Positions 17,419-24,121 of a stretch of DNA of 64,000 nt are shown one piece after another. Every line of letters begins with the position of its first letter. Position 1 is the stretch's first letter. A model generated the notes under the pieces. The model made no database searches, was not told the origin of the DNA, and was given only the letters and a program-made list of their open reading frames with translations. This DNA comes from Sphingopyxis sp. (GTDB lineage: Bacteria > Pseudomonadota > Alphaproteobacteria > Sphingomonadales > Sphingomonadaceae). Position numbers and translations under genes: made by a program. The stretch lies in the NCBI RefSeq assembly GCF_019459305.1, contig NZ_JAIBES010000137.1:1-64000 (forward strand), given 5' to 3'.

Positions 17419-18519
17419 ATGACAGCGCTAGACAGAAACGACCTGACTGCGATGCGGCACGCGCATTGGAACGACTTGCCCAGCAGCGGCGACCTATTCG
17501 GCGAACTGCACCATGCCCAGGCCGCGGCGGGTGCAACGCCGAAGGACAGCCTTTTTCCTGGTTTGGCCGCCTGCGCTGTCGCATCGGCCGCCGCCGCATG
17601 GTTGTCCGACCATTATGGATTTCCGATCATCCTGCTAGGCCTGCTTGTCGGGCTGGCGCTTAGTTTCATTTCGACCAACCAGGCGACGCACCGCGGGCTC
17701 GACTTCGCCTCGCGCACATTTCTGCGCGTCGGGATCGTAGTGCTCGGGCTGCAAGTCACGTTCCATCAGATAGCAGTCCTCGGGCCAGTGCCGTTCGTCG
17801 CGCTGATCCTCATCATGACGGTAACGATTGGCGCCGGATTTGCGGGGGCGCGGATCTCGGGTCAGTCGTCTTACGTCGGACTGCTTGCGGGCGGCGCGAC
17901 CGCGATCTGTGGCGCCAGCGCGGCGCTAGCACTTTATGGCGTGATCGGGCGGCAGCGATTGTCGCAAGCCCAGTTCGCATTGACCCTGGTCGGCGTCTCG
18001 CTCGCAAGCGCGCTGGCGATGACAATTTATCCGCTGCTCGCCGCGAAGTTCGGGTTGAGCGATGCACAAGCGGGTTTCTTGATCGGCGCCTCGATCCATG
18101 ATGTCGCGCAAGCGATTGGCGCCGGCTATGCTTTCTCCGATACGGCGGGCGCGAGTGCGACAGTCGTCAAACTCGCACGGGTGGCGCTGATTGCGCCCAT
18201 CGTCGCACTGGTCAGCCTGCTGCTTAAGCCCGATGATGGGAGCGGCACGCGTATCTGGCGCCGCTTGGCCCTACCTTGGTTCATCGTTGCTTTTTTTGCC
18301 ATGGTGACGCTGAACAGCTCGGTGGCGATGCCCGAAGCGGTCCGCGGCGCCGCGCTCACGGCATCGAAGGCACTGCTGTTGCTCGCGGTGACCGCGACCG
18401 CTATGCGCACCCGGATGGACCTGCTGCTCGAAATGGGGTGGCGCGCAACCGTGCCGGTGGCAATGGCTACGCTGACAAGTTTCGTGATGTCACTAATTCT
18501 TGTGCTGGCAATCCTCTAG
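17419..18519 (+). CDS. yeiH: YeiH/PSE-family putative sulfate (sulfite) exporter
   Basis: Integral membrane protein of about 366 aa with roughly ten hydrophobic segments. Blocks such as ILLGLLVGLALSF (about 72), VGIVVLGLQVTF (about 105), GLLAGGATAICGASAALAL (about 154) and IGASIHDVAQAIGAGYAFSD (about 220) are characteristic of the UPF0324/YeiH proteins (PF03601), whose family includes SuyZ, a putative sulfate exporter of sulfolactate degraders. Beside a desulfonating monooxygenase the inferred job is exporting sulfite or sulfate set free from sulfoquinovose. It is divergent from the LacI gene. The start is uncertain: ATG 17419 (used) has no clear ribosome site; a TTG at 17365 is in frame. A half operator TATGACAGCG covers this start. 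Confidence 0.85.
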   Translation: MTALDRNDLTAMRHAHWNDLPSSGDLFGELHHAQAAAGATPKDSLFPGLAACAVASAAAAWLSDHYGFPIILLGLLVGLALSFISTNQATHRGLDFASRTFLRVGIVVLGLQVTFHQIAVLGPVPFVALILIMTVTIGAGFAGARISGQSSYVGLLAGGATAICGASAALALYGVIGRQRLSQAQFALTLVGVSLASALAMTIYPLLAAKFGLSDAQAGFLIGASIHDVAQAIGAGYAFSDTAGASATVVKLARVALIAPIVALVSLLLKPDDGSGTRIWRRLALPWFIVAFFAMVTLNSSVAMPEAVRGAALTASKALLLLAVTATAMRTRMDLLLEMGWRATVPVAMATLTSFVMSLILVLAIL

Positions 18520-18642
18520 CCTTACAATCTGGCGCCAGGGTGGGGCATCGCCACAAAAGGGCCATTCGCAGTCAGACTTGCAGAGTTGAGGTTCGAAGCC
18601 CAAAGCGGACGCATTCCTCAATATCGATGCGGATCCCATGTA

Positions 18643-19271
18643 TTATGGCACAATTCTCATCGATTTGACGGGAGCCCGAAAGCTGCTGGGTTTCGAGCGA
18701 AACTGCGAAATATGAGCGACATCGTTGGCGGTAATTTCCGCGATGCGGATACGGCCCATCAGGCACATGTCACGCTCGACCTCGGTGCGAAAAATCGCCA
18801 GCACGCGCGCCACGCCTGCTTCACCGCCCGCCGCCAGACCGTAAAGGCAAGGCCGACCGATCGAGCGTCCGTCGGCGCCAAGCGCGACCGCCTCAAGCGC
18901 ACGTCGGTGCCGCGGCGCACTCCGCCGTCGGCGATCAATTGGGCGCTAATCTGGATACGGTCGCGGATCACGCGAAGATAGTCGATCGGCGTCGCCGCGG
19001 TGTCCAGCTGGCGACCGCGACATGCCCGTCGGCGACAGCATCAGCCGCATTGCGCTCGGGTATCCGAGCAGGTCGGTGCCAGCATCGACGTCGCTCACAT
19101 CGACGAGCGTGTGCTGCGCAAGCACCCATTCGTCGAACACGGCTCGGTTGCGCGCCAAGGCCACTCGTCGTCGGCACCGCCCTCCAGATAATCACGGATG
19201 GGCCGCGGCAGGGCGCGCCCGGCGAGCGCAGCCATATCGGCAATGTTAAAGGCTTTAGCGAGCGAGGCCAT
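18643..19271 (-). pseudogene. Decayed FMN-dependent alpha-hydroxyacid dehydrogenase (lldD-like)
   Basis: Read on the minus strand from the ATG at 19271, the translation begins MASLAKAFNIADMAALAGRA then PIRDYLEGGADDEW, the start of an L-lactate/mandelate-type FMN dehydrogenase. A one-base loss near 19158 shifts the frame into LARNRAVFDEWVLAQHTLVDVSDVD. After LSPTGMS about 200 residues of the barrel are missing, and the text resumes with IRDRIQISAQLIADGGVRRGTDV, shifts again, and ends in GRIRIAEITANDVAHISQF before TAA at 18643. So the catalytic core is deleted and at least two frameshifts are present. It is a dead relic, not an active enzyme. Confidence 0.8.
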
Positions 19272-19558
19272 TCAGTTGCCTCCGATCGCATTCGCGGCGG
19301 CTATTTGCCGTGCGCAGTTTTTCGGGTGAGCTCGGCAAACGACTGCCCCGCCCCAAGCCGGCCCGCTCGCGATCGCAATTGTTGCACGACACTGATTGTC
19401 AGCTGTCATTGCGGAAGCATATCACCTGTCCGACCCGTGAGGCTATGCCCGCGGATATGCCGATCGAAGACAGCGGTGTGCCAAACCAATTTCTGGGGGC
19501 ACGGCCCGCGTGCAATCAAACCCGGGATGCGGATATAGCGCCGCGCGCCTTGGGGCCG

Positions 19559-20428
19559 TCATGAAGCCCCGGAGGACTGATTCACCACGGTCGACGCCAA
19601 CGCCAACGAACCGCAAGGCCCAGCGCGTTCGCCGAGGCCCGGACGAATGATGAAGTCTTCAAAACCAAGCACTTTACCGTAACCCGCCATGCTGTTTCGA
19701 AGATGATTGCGGACCAGCCCAAGCAGTTGCGGCTGGCCCATCATAACGCCCCCGCCAATCAGAATGCGTTGCGGCAGGGTTGTCAGCACGAGATTGTGAC
19801 ACAGCATCGCGACTGCGTGCGCGGCGTGGTTCCAGGCGTCGTCGTCGGGTGGGATCTCCCTGCTGTCCTTACCCGTCCGCGCCCCAATCGCGGGGCCACT
19901 CGCCAGACCTTCGACGCAGTCGCCGTGATACATGCAGCAGCCTGCGAACAGATCGCCCGCCAGCTTCGGCACCCGCTGATGCCCCGCCTCGCTATGCCCC
20001 GCCCCGCGCAAGATTTGGCCTGCGGAAACCGATCCGACACCGACCCCGGTGCCGATCGTGATATAGACCCAACTGTCCAACCCCTGCGCCGCGCCCCAGC
20101 GACCTTCGGCCAGCGCCGCACCACTGACGTCGGTGTCGATGGCGAAGGGCACCCCATTCGCGAGCGACGTCAGGTCAACTCCGCTCCATCCGGGCTTGGG
20201 CGTCGATAGTATGCTCCCGAAGTTTGCCGATGTGCGATCCAGCTCCAGCGGCCCAAAACTGGCAATGCCCAGCGACTCGAAATCCCATCGATCAAGGGCG
20301 CCCGCAATCGCAGCCAATGTCGCCTCGGGACTTGTTGTAGGAATCTCAACCTGCGCGCGTACATCGTCCGGCCCCGTGCCCAACGTGCAAATGCATTTCG
20401 TGCCGCCCAGTTCGACGCCCGCCAACAT
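19559..20428 (-). CDS. ROK-family sugar kinase (fructokinase-like)
   Basis: ROK-family kinase of 289 aa. The N-terminal ATP-binding motif is MLAGVELGGTKCICTLG (residues 1-17); FAIDTDVSGAALAEGRWGA (about 107) contains the substrate-facing acidic residue; YITIGTGVGVG (about 133) is the second phosphate loop; and the zinc region HQRVPKLAGDLFAGCCMYHGDCVEGLASGPA has the H and three cysteines of the ROK motif. This pattern and GGTKC fit bacterial fructokinases and glucokinase-like ROK enzymes. The ATG at 20428 follows the GntR stop by four bases, so it is the last gene of an AraC-GntR-ROK operon. Glucose or fructose is the inferred substrate; glucose from the SmoB reaction nearby would suit. Confidence 0.87.
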   Translation of the reverse strand: MLAGVELGGTKCICTLGTGPDDVRAQVEIPTTSPEATLAAIAGALDRWDFESLGIASFGPLELDRTSANFGSILSTPKPGWSGVDLTSLANGVPFAIDTDVSGAALAEGRWGAAQGLDSWVYITIGTGVGVGSVSAGQILRGAGHSEAGHQRVPKLAGDLFAGCCMYHGDCVEGLASGPAIGARTGKDSREIPPDDDAWNHAAHAVAMLCHNLVLTTLPQRILIGGGVMMGQPQLLGLVRNHLRNSMAGYGKVLGFEDFIIRPGLGERAGPCGSLALASTVVNQSSGAS

Positions 20429-20432
20429 CGGC

Positions 20433-21128
20433 TCAGAACTGGTCCTTGAGCATTTCGCCGATCGAATTGTTGAAATGGCTGTCCATTGCCGCTTGGGCGC
20501 GCAGCGGATCGCGCGCCGCAATCGCCTCGGCGACCTCGCGGTGCAGCGCCAGCGTTTCGTCGCGCTCTTCGCGCGTCGTCCGCCCGGCCCAGGCGCGGGG
20601 GATGGCGACCGCCATCAGCTGCTCGAAGGAGCGCACGATCTGCAGGAACAGCTGGTTGCCGCTGGCCGCCGCGATTGTCTGGTGAAAGCGAGTATCCGCC
20701 GCAGTCCGCGCCGCCTCGTCATGCTCGACCGACAGCCCGTGCGCAGCGGTCAGGATCGCCTGCGCCTGTTCCTTGCCGCGGTGGATCGCCGCCAGCTCGG
20801 CGGTACGCAATTCGAGCGTCCGGCGCACCTCCCACACTTCGGCGAGCGACACTTGCGCGGTGTTGACCGCATGGCCCATCGACGCAGCCGTCACCGACCC
20901 ATCGATCGCGGCGACGCGCGGCTTGCGGCCTTTGTCGACATCGACGAGGCGCAGCGCGGTGAGCGCGCCGAACGCCTCGCGCATTACTGGGCGGCTGACT
21001 CCCAGTTGCGTCGCAAAGCTCCGCTCGCCGCGCAGCGTGTCGCCGCCTTTCAAATCATGGCTGCTGATATAGTCGCGCACCGCGTCGACCGCCCGATCGA
21101 CGAGTGAGCCGCGGCCAAGGTCAATCAT
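20433..21128 (-). CDS. GntR-family (FCD/FadR-type) regulator
   Basis: Regulator of 231 aa: winged helix-turn-helix in the first 75 residues (LKGGDTLRGERSFATQLGV then SRPVMREAFGALTALRLV), followed by an all-helical FCD ligand-binding domain with TRFHQTIAAASGNQLFLQIV and the metal-site histidines in HREVAEAIAARD and DSHFNNSI. The start ATG at 21128 lies five bases from the AraC stop and four bases separate its stop from the ROK kinase start, so all three are one transcript. FCD regulators usually bind sugar acids or organic acids; the ligand here is unknown. Confidence 0.9.
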   Translation of the reverse strand: MIDLGRGSLVDRAVDAVRDYISSHDLKGGDTLRGERSFATQLGVSRPVMREAFGALTALRLVDVDKGRKPRVAAIDGSVTAASMGHAVNTAQVSLAEVWEVRRTLELRTAELAAIHRGKEQAQAILTAAHGLSVEHDEAARTAADTRFHQTIAAASGNQLFLQIVRSFEQLMAVAIPRAWAGRTTREERDETLALHREVAEAIAARDPLRAQAAMDSHFNNSIGEMLKDQF

Positions 21129-21133
21129 CCCGC

Positions 21134-21883
21134 TCACGCCGCCACCCCCATCCGCCGCATCGCGGTCGGCGCCATGCCGAGCCGCCGCGAAAAGGCGCGC
21201 GTGAAGCTGGCGTTGTTGAGGTAGCCGGAGCCATAGCCGATGCTCGCCACCGGCAGGCCGCTCGCCGCCAGCAAGGTCCGCGCCTGCCGCAGTCGCCTTT
21301 CGCTCAGCGCCTCGCCAACGCTGCAATGATAGAGTTCGCGAAAGCCACGGGTCAGCTTGTCGCGATTGATCCCGCAACTGCGCGCGATATTGTCGATCGT
21401 CAGCTTCTCGTGCCAGCGGGTGTCGACGATCCGCCGCGCCGCGGCGACCCGCGAGATGTCGCTCTCCGATAATCCGGGTTGGCCATCGACCGCCACCAAG
21501 CTGCCCGCGCTTAGCGCGGCGAAAAACTGGCACAGCATCTCGATGCTCCGCGCCAGACGCAACGTGTCCGCCGCAGCGGCGTCGCATTCGGGAGCGATAA
21601 TCGATTGTCCCAGCGCGCGCAGATCCAACGGCAGGTACCAGCGCCAGCCGGGATCAGGCAGTTCGCCAAACAACCGGCGGCAGGCGCCGCGCGACACCGC
21701 GAACACCAGCAAATGAGCTTCGCTTTCCAGTTCGCGAAACGCCAGGGTGCGGACCACTGGCTCGCCGACATCACCAAAGCCGATCAGCAGCGCGTCGGGC
21801 GGCAGCAGCAGGCGGTCGCACGCGCCGGGACCAACAAAGGCCGTCATTTCGGACGAGACGATAACGCTGTGCTTGATCGGCAT
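21134..21883 (-). CDS. AraC-family transcriptional regulator
   Basis: AraC/XylS-type activator of about 249 aa. The C-terminal double helix-turn-helix is complete: LTIDNIARSCGINRDKLTRGFRELY, then GEALSERRLRQARTLLAASGLPVASIGYGSGYLNNASFTRAF and the closing RLGMAPTAMRR (each described here in pieces). The N-terminal part is an unassigned sensing region. The ATG at 21883 has GGGAG nine bases upstream; an in-frame extension to 22069 would run through the long inverted repeat at 21913-21950 and is less likely, although it would add a hydrophobic stretch. First gene of the AraC-GntR-ROK operon. Confidence 0.85.
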   Translation of the reverse strand: MPIKHSVIVSSEMTAFVGPGACDRLLLPPDALLIGFGDVGEPVVRTLAFRELESEAHLLVFAVSRGACRRLFGELPDPGWRWYLPLDLRALGQSIIAPECDAAAADTLRLARSIEMLCQFFAALSAGSLVAVDGQPGLSESDISRVAAARRIVDTRWHEKLTIDNIARSCGINRDKLTRGFRELYHCSVGEALSERRLRQARTLLAASGLPVASIGYGSGYLNNASFTRAFSRRLGMAPTAMRRMGVAA

Positions 21884-21912
21884 GGACGAAACTCCCTCAC
21901 GGAATCCCACAG

Positions 21913-21950
21913 ACCTATCTTGCAGCTTTGGCAATAGCTGTATGATAGGT
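21913..21950. promoter_or_regulatory. 38-base inverted repeat upstream of araC-gntR-rok
   Basis: Arms ACCTATC (21913-21919) and GATAGGT (21944-21950) pair perfectly, and the inner AGCT pairs, so about 15 of 19 positions are symmetric around 21931. It begins 30 bases before the AraC start. The length and symmetry suggest an operator for one of the operon's own regulators or a strong mRNA hairpin. Confidence 0.5.
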
Positions 21951-22052
21951 TCGGGCGCCCGCCGCATCGCGAGCAAAAACGCAAGGAACGACTGCGCGCT
22001 GACGATGAGCCCGACCAGCGCCAACGCCTCGGCCAGCATCGTGAAAGAGACG

Positions 22053-22535
22053 CTATCGCACTCGGTCATGTAAATCTAAACCGAGGCTACGAAGCGCTGC
22101 AAGAGTCGCCTCGACATCTCGATGGTGAACAAAATTCCCGCCCATCGCTTCCCAAAGATGCCGGTGTTTAAGCCTGTCGCCGACAAGGATATCGCCGCGT
22201 TGACCGTGGCGCCGTTTGTCAATCGCCATGCAGGTAATGATGCGGGTCCCCGGGAAATGCTCGGCAGCCCAGCGGACCTTCTGCGCCTCGGCCCAGCCGC
22301 CGCGCGGACACCCGGTCAAGATCACCGGATCGAGGTGCCGTACGGCCTGGAATAACCGGCGCGCCCCGGGCAGCAGCGGCAAGCTTGCATAAAAGTCGGA
22401 CGCGCGGGCGAGTTCCCGCCAGAAGGTCGGGAGGCCGCGCCGCTTCTCGAACGCGCGCGGGTGCATGCCGAGGATTTCGCCCGCGCGACTTTCGAAGTCG
22501 GCAAGGACGCCATCACAATCGAGGAAAAGCCGCAT
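22053..22535 (-). CDS. HAD-like 5'-nucleotidase/phosphatase family protein
   Basis: Small HAD-superfamily protein of 160 aa. Motif I is MRLFLDCDGVLADFE at the very start, with the D-x-D nucleophile pair; motif II is VILTGCP (about 72), and DILVGDRLKH (about 115) supplies the late aspartate of motif IV. The layout resembles the 5'(3')-deoxyribonucleotidase/YorS-like group with a small helical cap. Its ATG overlaps the stop of the preceding hypothetical gene (TGATG), so the two are translationally coupled. The substrate is not known. Confidence 0.75.
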   Translation of the reverse strand: MRLFLDCDGVLADFESRAGEILGMHPRAFEKRRGLPTFWRELARASDFYASLPLLPGARRLFQAVRHLDPVILTGCPRGGWAEAQKVRWAAEHFPGTRIITCMAIDKRRHGQRGDILVGDRLKHRHLWEAMGGNFVHHRDVEATLAALRSLGLDLHDRVR

Positions 22536-22906
22536 CAGAACCGCGCAGGAATAAGCTTGATCGCGATCGGCGCTGCTAGCGGGCGCCAACCGCGTTCGGT
22601 GAGCAGGACATTGCTTTCGGCCGCCCGGCGCCCTTTGTCACGATCAAGCGACCAGGTGATGTGACAAACGCTCCCGTCGGGACGCTTAGTCCTGCCGTCG
22701 ATCGCGACAACCAGCGCCTCGAGCCCTTCGCCGTCATCGGCGTGACCGATGACGGCGGCGTCGGCTTGGGGCGGTGGCAGGTCGCGCCGCGACGCCCGTG
22801 CATCAAGCGTCACATGATCGGCGACCAGATCGCGCCAGCGCGGCGGGAATATATCGACGAGGAATTCGCGACTTGCGCGATCAAGCTTCCATCCGGTCAC
22901 GGGCAT
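22535..22906 (-). CDS. Hypothetical protein coupled to HAD phosphatase
   Basis: A 123-aa protein I do not recognise with confidence. It begins MPVTGWKLDRASREFLVDIF, has ADHVTLDARASRR, ADAAVIGHADDGEGLEALVVAIDG in the middle and VCHITWSLDRDKGRRAAESN near the end, giving a mixed alpha/beta pattern with conserved-looking histidine and aspartate residues. It lies ten bases after the hemerythrin stop and overlaps the HAD start, so the three genes form one unit. The tight coupling to a nucleotidase-like HAD suggests action on a nucleotide or RNA end, but this is only a guess from context. Confidence 0.6.
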   Translation of the reverse strand: MPVTGWKLDRASREFLVDIFPPRWRDLVADHVTLDARASRRDLPPPQADAAVIGHADDGEGLEALVVAIDGRTKRPDGSVCHITWSLDRDKGRRAAESNVLLTERGWRPLAAPIAIKLIPARF

Positions 22907-22916
22907 TGGCAGCTGC

Positions 22917-23417
22917 TCAAGCTCGGATCGTCGCAAGTTCAGCCGGCGGCAGTCCCGTGCTCTCAGCCTGCGCTTTGAGCTCTTCCTTGCGCGCCAGCAT
23001 CGCCTGTCCAAGCGCCTTGAGATCGACATCGGCCGCTCGCGCCTGCTGGAACATATTGTCCTGCTGCTTCTCTTCTTCCCTGACGTGATGCTTGATTTCT
23101 TCGGACAGTACCGTGACCTTCGCGTCGAAATATTCGTCGTCGGGTCCGGAAGCTTCGATGTCATTGATCAGCACCTTGGCGCCATCATGCTCGACATAGG
23201 CTTCCTTCAGCAGGTCGTCGTCGATCTTTCCCTTCAGCGCCGGATAGAAAACTTCTTCTTCGATCTGCGCGTGGATCTTGAGCTCGGTGCAGATCTGCTT
23301 CGCAAGCTTTGCCTTTCGATCCGCACTCGAGGCTTTTTCGAACTCTTCAAACAGGTCTTCGACCGTGCGGTGGTCGGCAGCGAGAATATGGGTTGCATCC
23401 AAATCAACGCGTTTCAT
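22917..23417 (-). CDS. Hemerythrin HHE-domain protein
   Basis: Protein of 166 aa with an HHE cation-binding domain: HILAADHRTVEDLFEEFE (about residues 9-26), KIHAQIEEEVFYPAL (about 53), EHDGAKVLI (about 79) and IKHHVREEEKQQ (about 108) provide the H-H-E pattern for a di-iron centre. Likely cytoplasmic, binding O2, NO or iron, a frequent partner of stress responses. The ATG at 23417 has GGAG six bases upstream and is preferred over the ATG at 23429. An EcfG-like promoter candidate lies 38-63 bases upstream. First gene of a three-gene unit with the hypothetical protein and HAD phosphatase. Confidence 0.88.
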   Translation of the reverse strand: MKRVDLDATHILAADHRTVEDLFEEFEKASSADRKAKLAKQICTELKIHAQIEEEVFYPALKGKIDDDLLKEAYVEHDGAKVLINDIEASGPDDEYFDAKVTVLSEEIKHHVREEEKQQDNMFQQARAADVDLKALGQAMLARKEELKAQAESTGLPPAELATIRA

Positions 23418-23454
23418 TACAGTCTCCATTTTGGCCCGCCCGCAGTCCCGAAGG

Positions 23455-23480
23455 AAACGTTCTGAAACCGATGAAGTTGC
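23455..23480 (-). promoter_or_regulatory. EcfG-like promoter of the hemerythrin gene
   Basis: On the minus strand GCAAC, 16 bases, CGTTT: one mismatch to the alphaproteobacterial general stress promoter GGAAC-N16/17-CGTT. The -10 element ends 38 bases before the start codon. Confidence 0.45.
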
Positions 23481-23609
23481 GTGCGGTGCCAAGTTTGGGC
23501 CCATGCGGATGTGCGTGCGCGCTCGCGCCGTGGGACCGAGCGAAGCAAGTTCCCACCGCTTCCCCCAACCCGAGTCCCGCGCCGCTATTTCGGCTTGCGT
23601 GTCCACGGG

Positions 23610-23840
23610 TTCCTCGCGCTTCGGATCATCCGGCAACTTAGCCTTGCTTATGAAATCGGCGACAGCGACGTCCATGTCTCGGTGAGTGTCGGAATCGCGA
23701 TAGCGCCCGAGCAGGGCGTCGAACTTGAGTGCTTACTCGCTTGCGCTGACGCTGCGCTCTATCGCGCGAAAGCGAGTGGCAAGGCGCGGGCCATCTTTTG
23801 CACCCCCGATGAGGCGGCGCTGGTGAATATCGCCGCCTAA
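23610..23840 (+). pseudogene. C-terminal remnant of a GGDEF domain
   Basis: The plus-strand translation LRIIRQLSLAYEIG, VHVSVSVGIAIAPEQG, LLACADAALYRAKASGKARA is the last quarter of a diguanylate cyclase domain, including the SVGIA strand and the DxALYRAK helix. The GGDEF signature and everything before it are absent; upstream is the 5' region of the hemerythrin gene. It is a truncated relic, ending at the stop at 23840. Confidence 0.7.
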
Positions 23841-24121
23841 GCGAGGGCGCACGGCGTCGGGGACGATCGTCGGGGGCTGGCACGGCAGCGACGGGCCGTA
23901 ACGGGTCTGGCGCGCGCGCCTTTGGCCGACCCGCGCCTCGCCACGGGATATTTTGCATTTGCTCACTTCGGCATCGGGTTAATCGCCGCAGCACGTGAAT
24001 GGAGGTGGCGTTTACCGGCCTCTGGTTCGCCTCCGCCTTGGCATTCCTGCGCTCTTTGCGCACAAGCGCGGCGGACGCCAGCGCATGACAGGAGGCCAGA
24101 TCCTACCTCGCCGTCGGATGC

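Noticed and set aside
96-18519. Sulfo-EMP or sulfo-ED type sulfoquinovose pathway
   Set aside because: No SQ isomerase/kinase/aldolase set (YihS/YihV/YihT) and no SQ dehydrogenase or KDSG aldolase was found; the desulfonating monooxygenase/reductase pair fits better.
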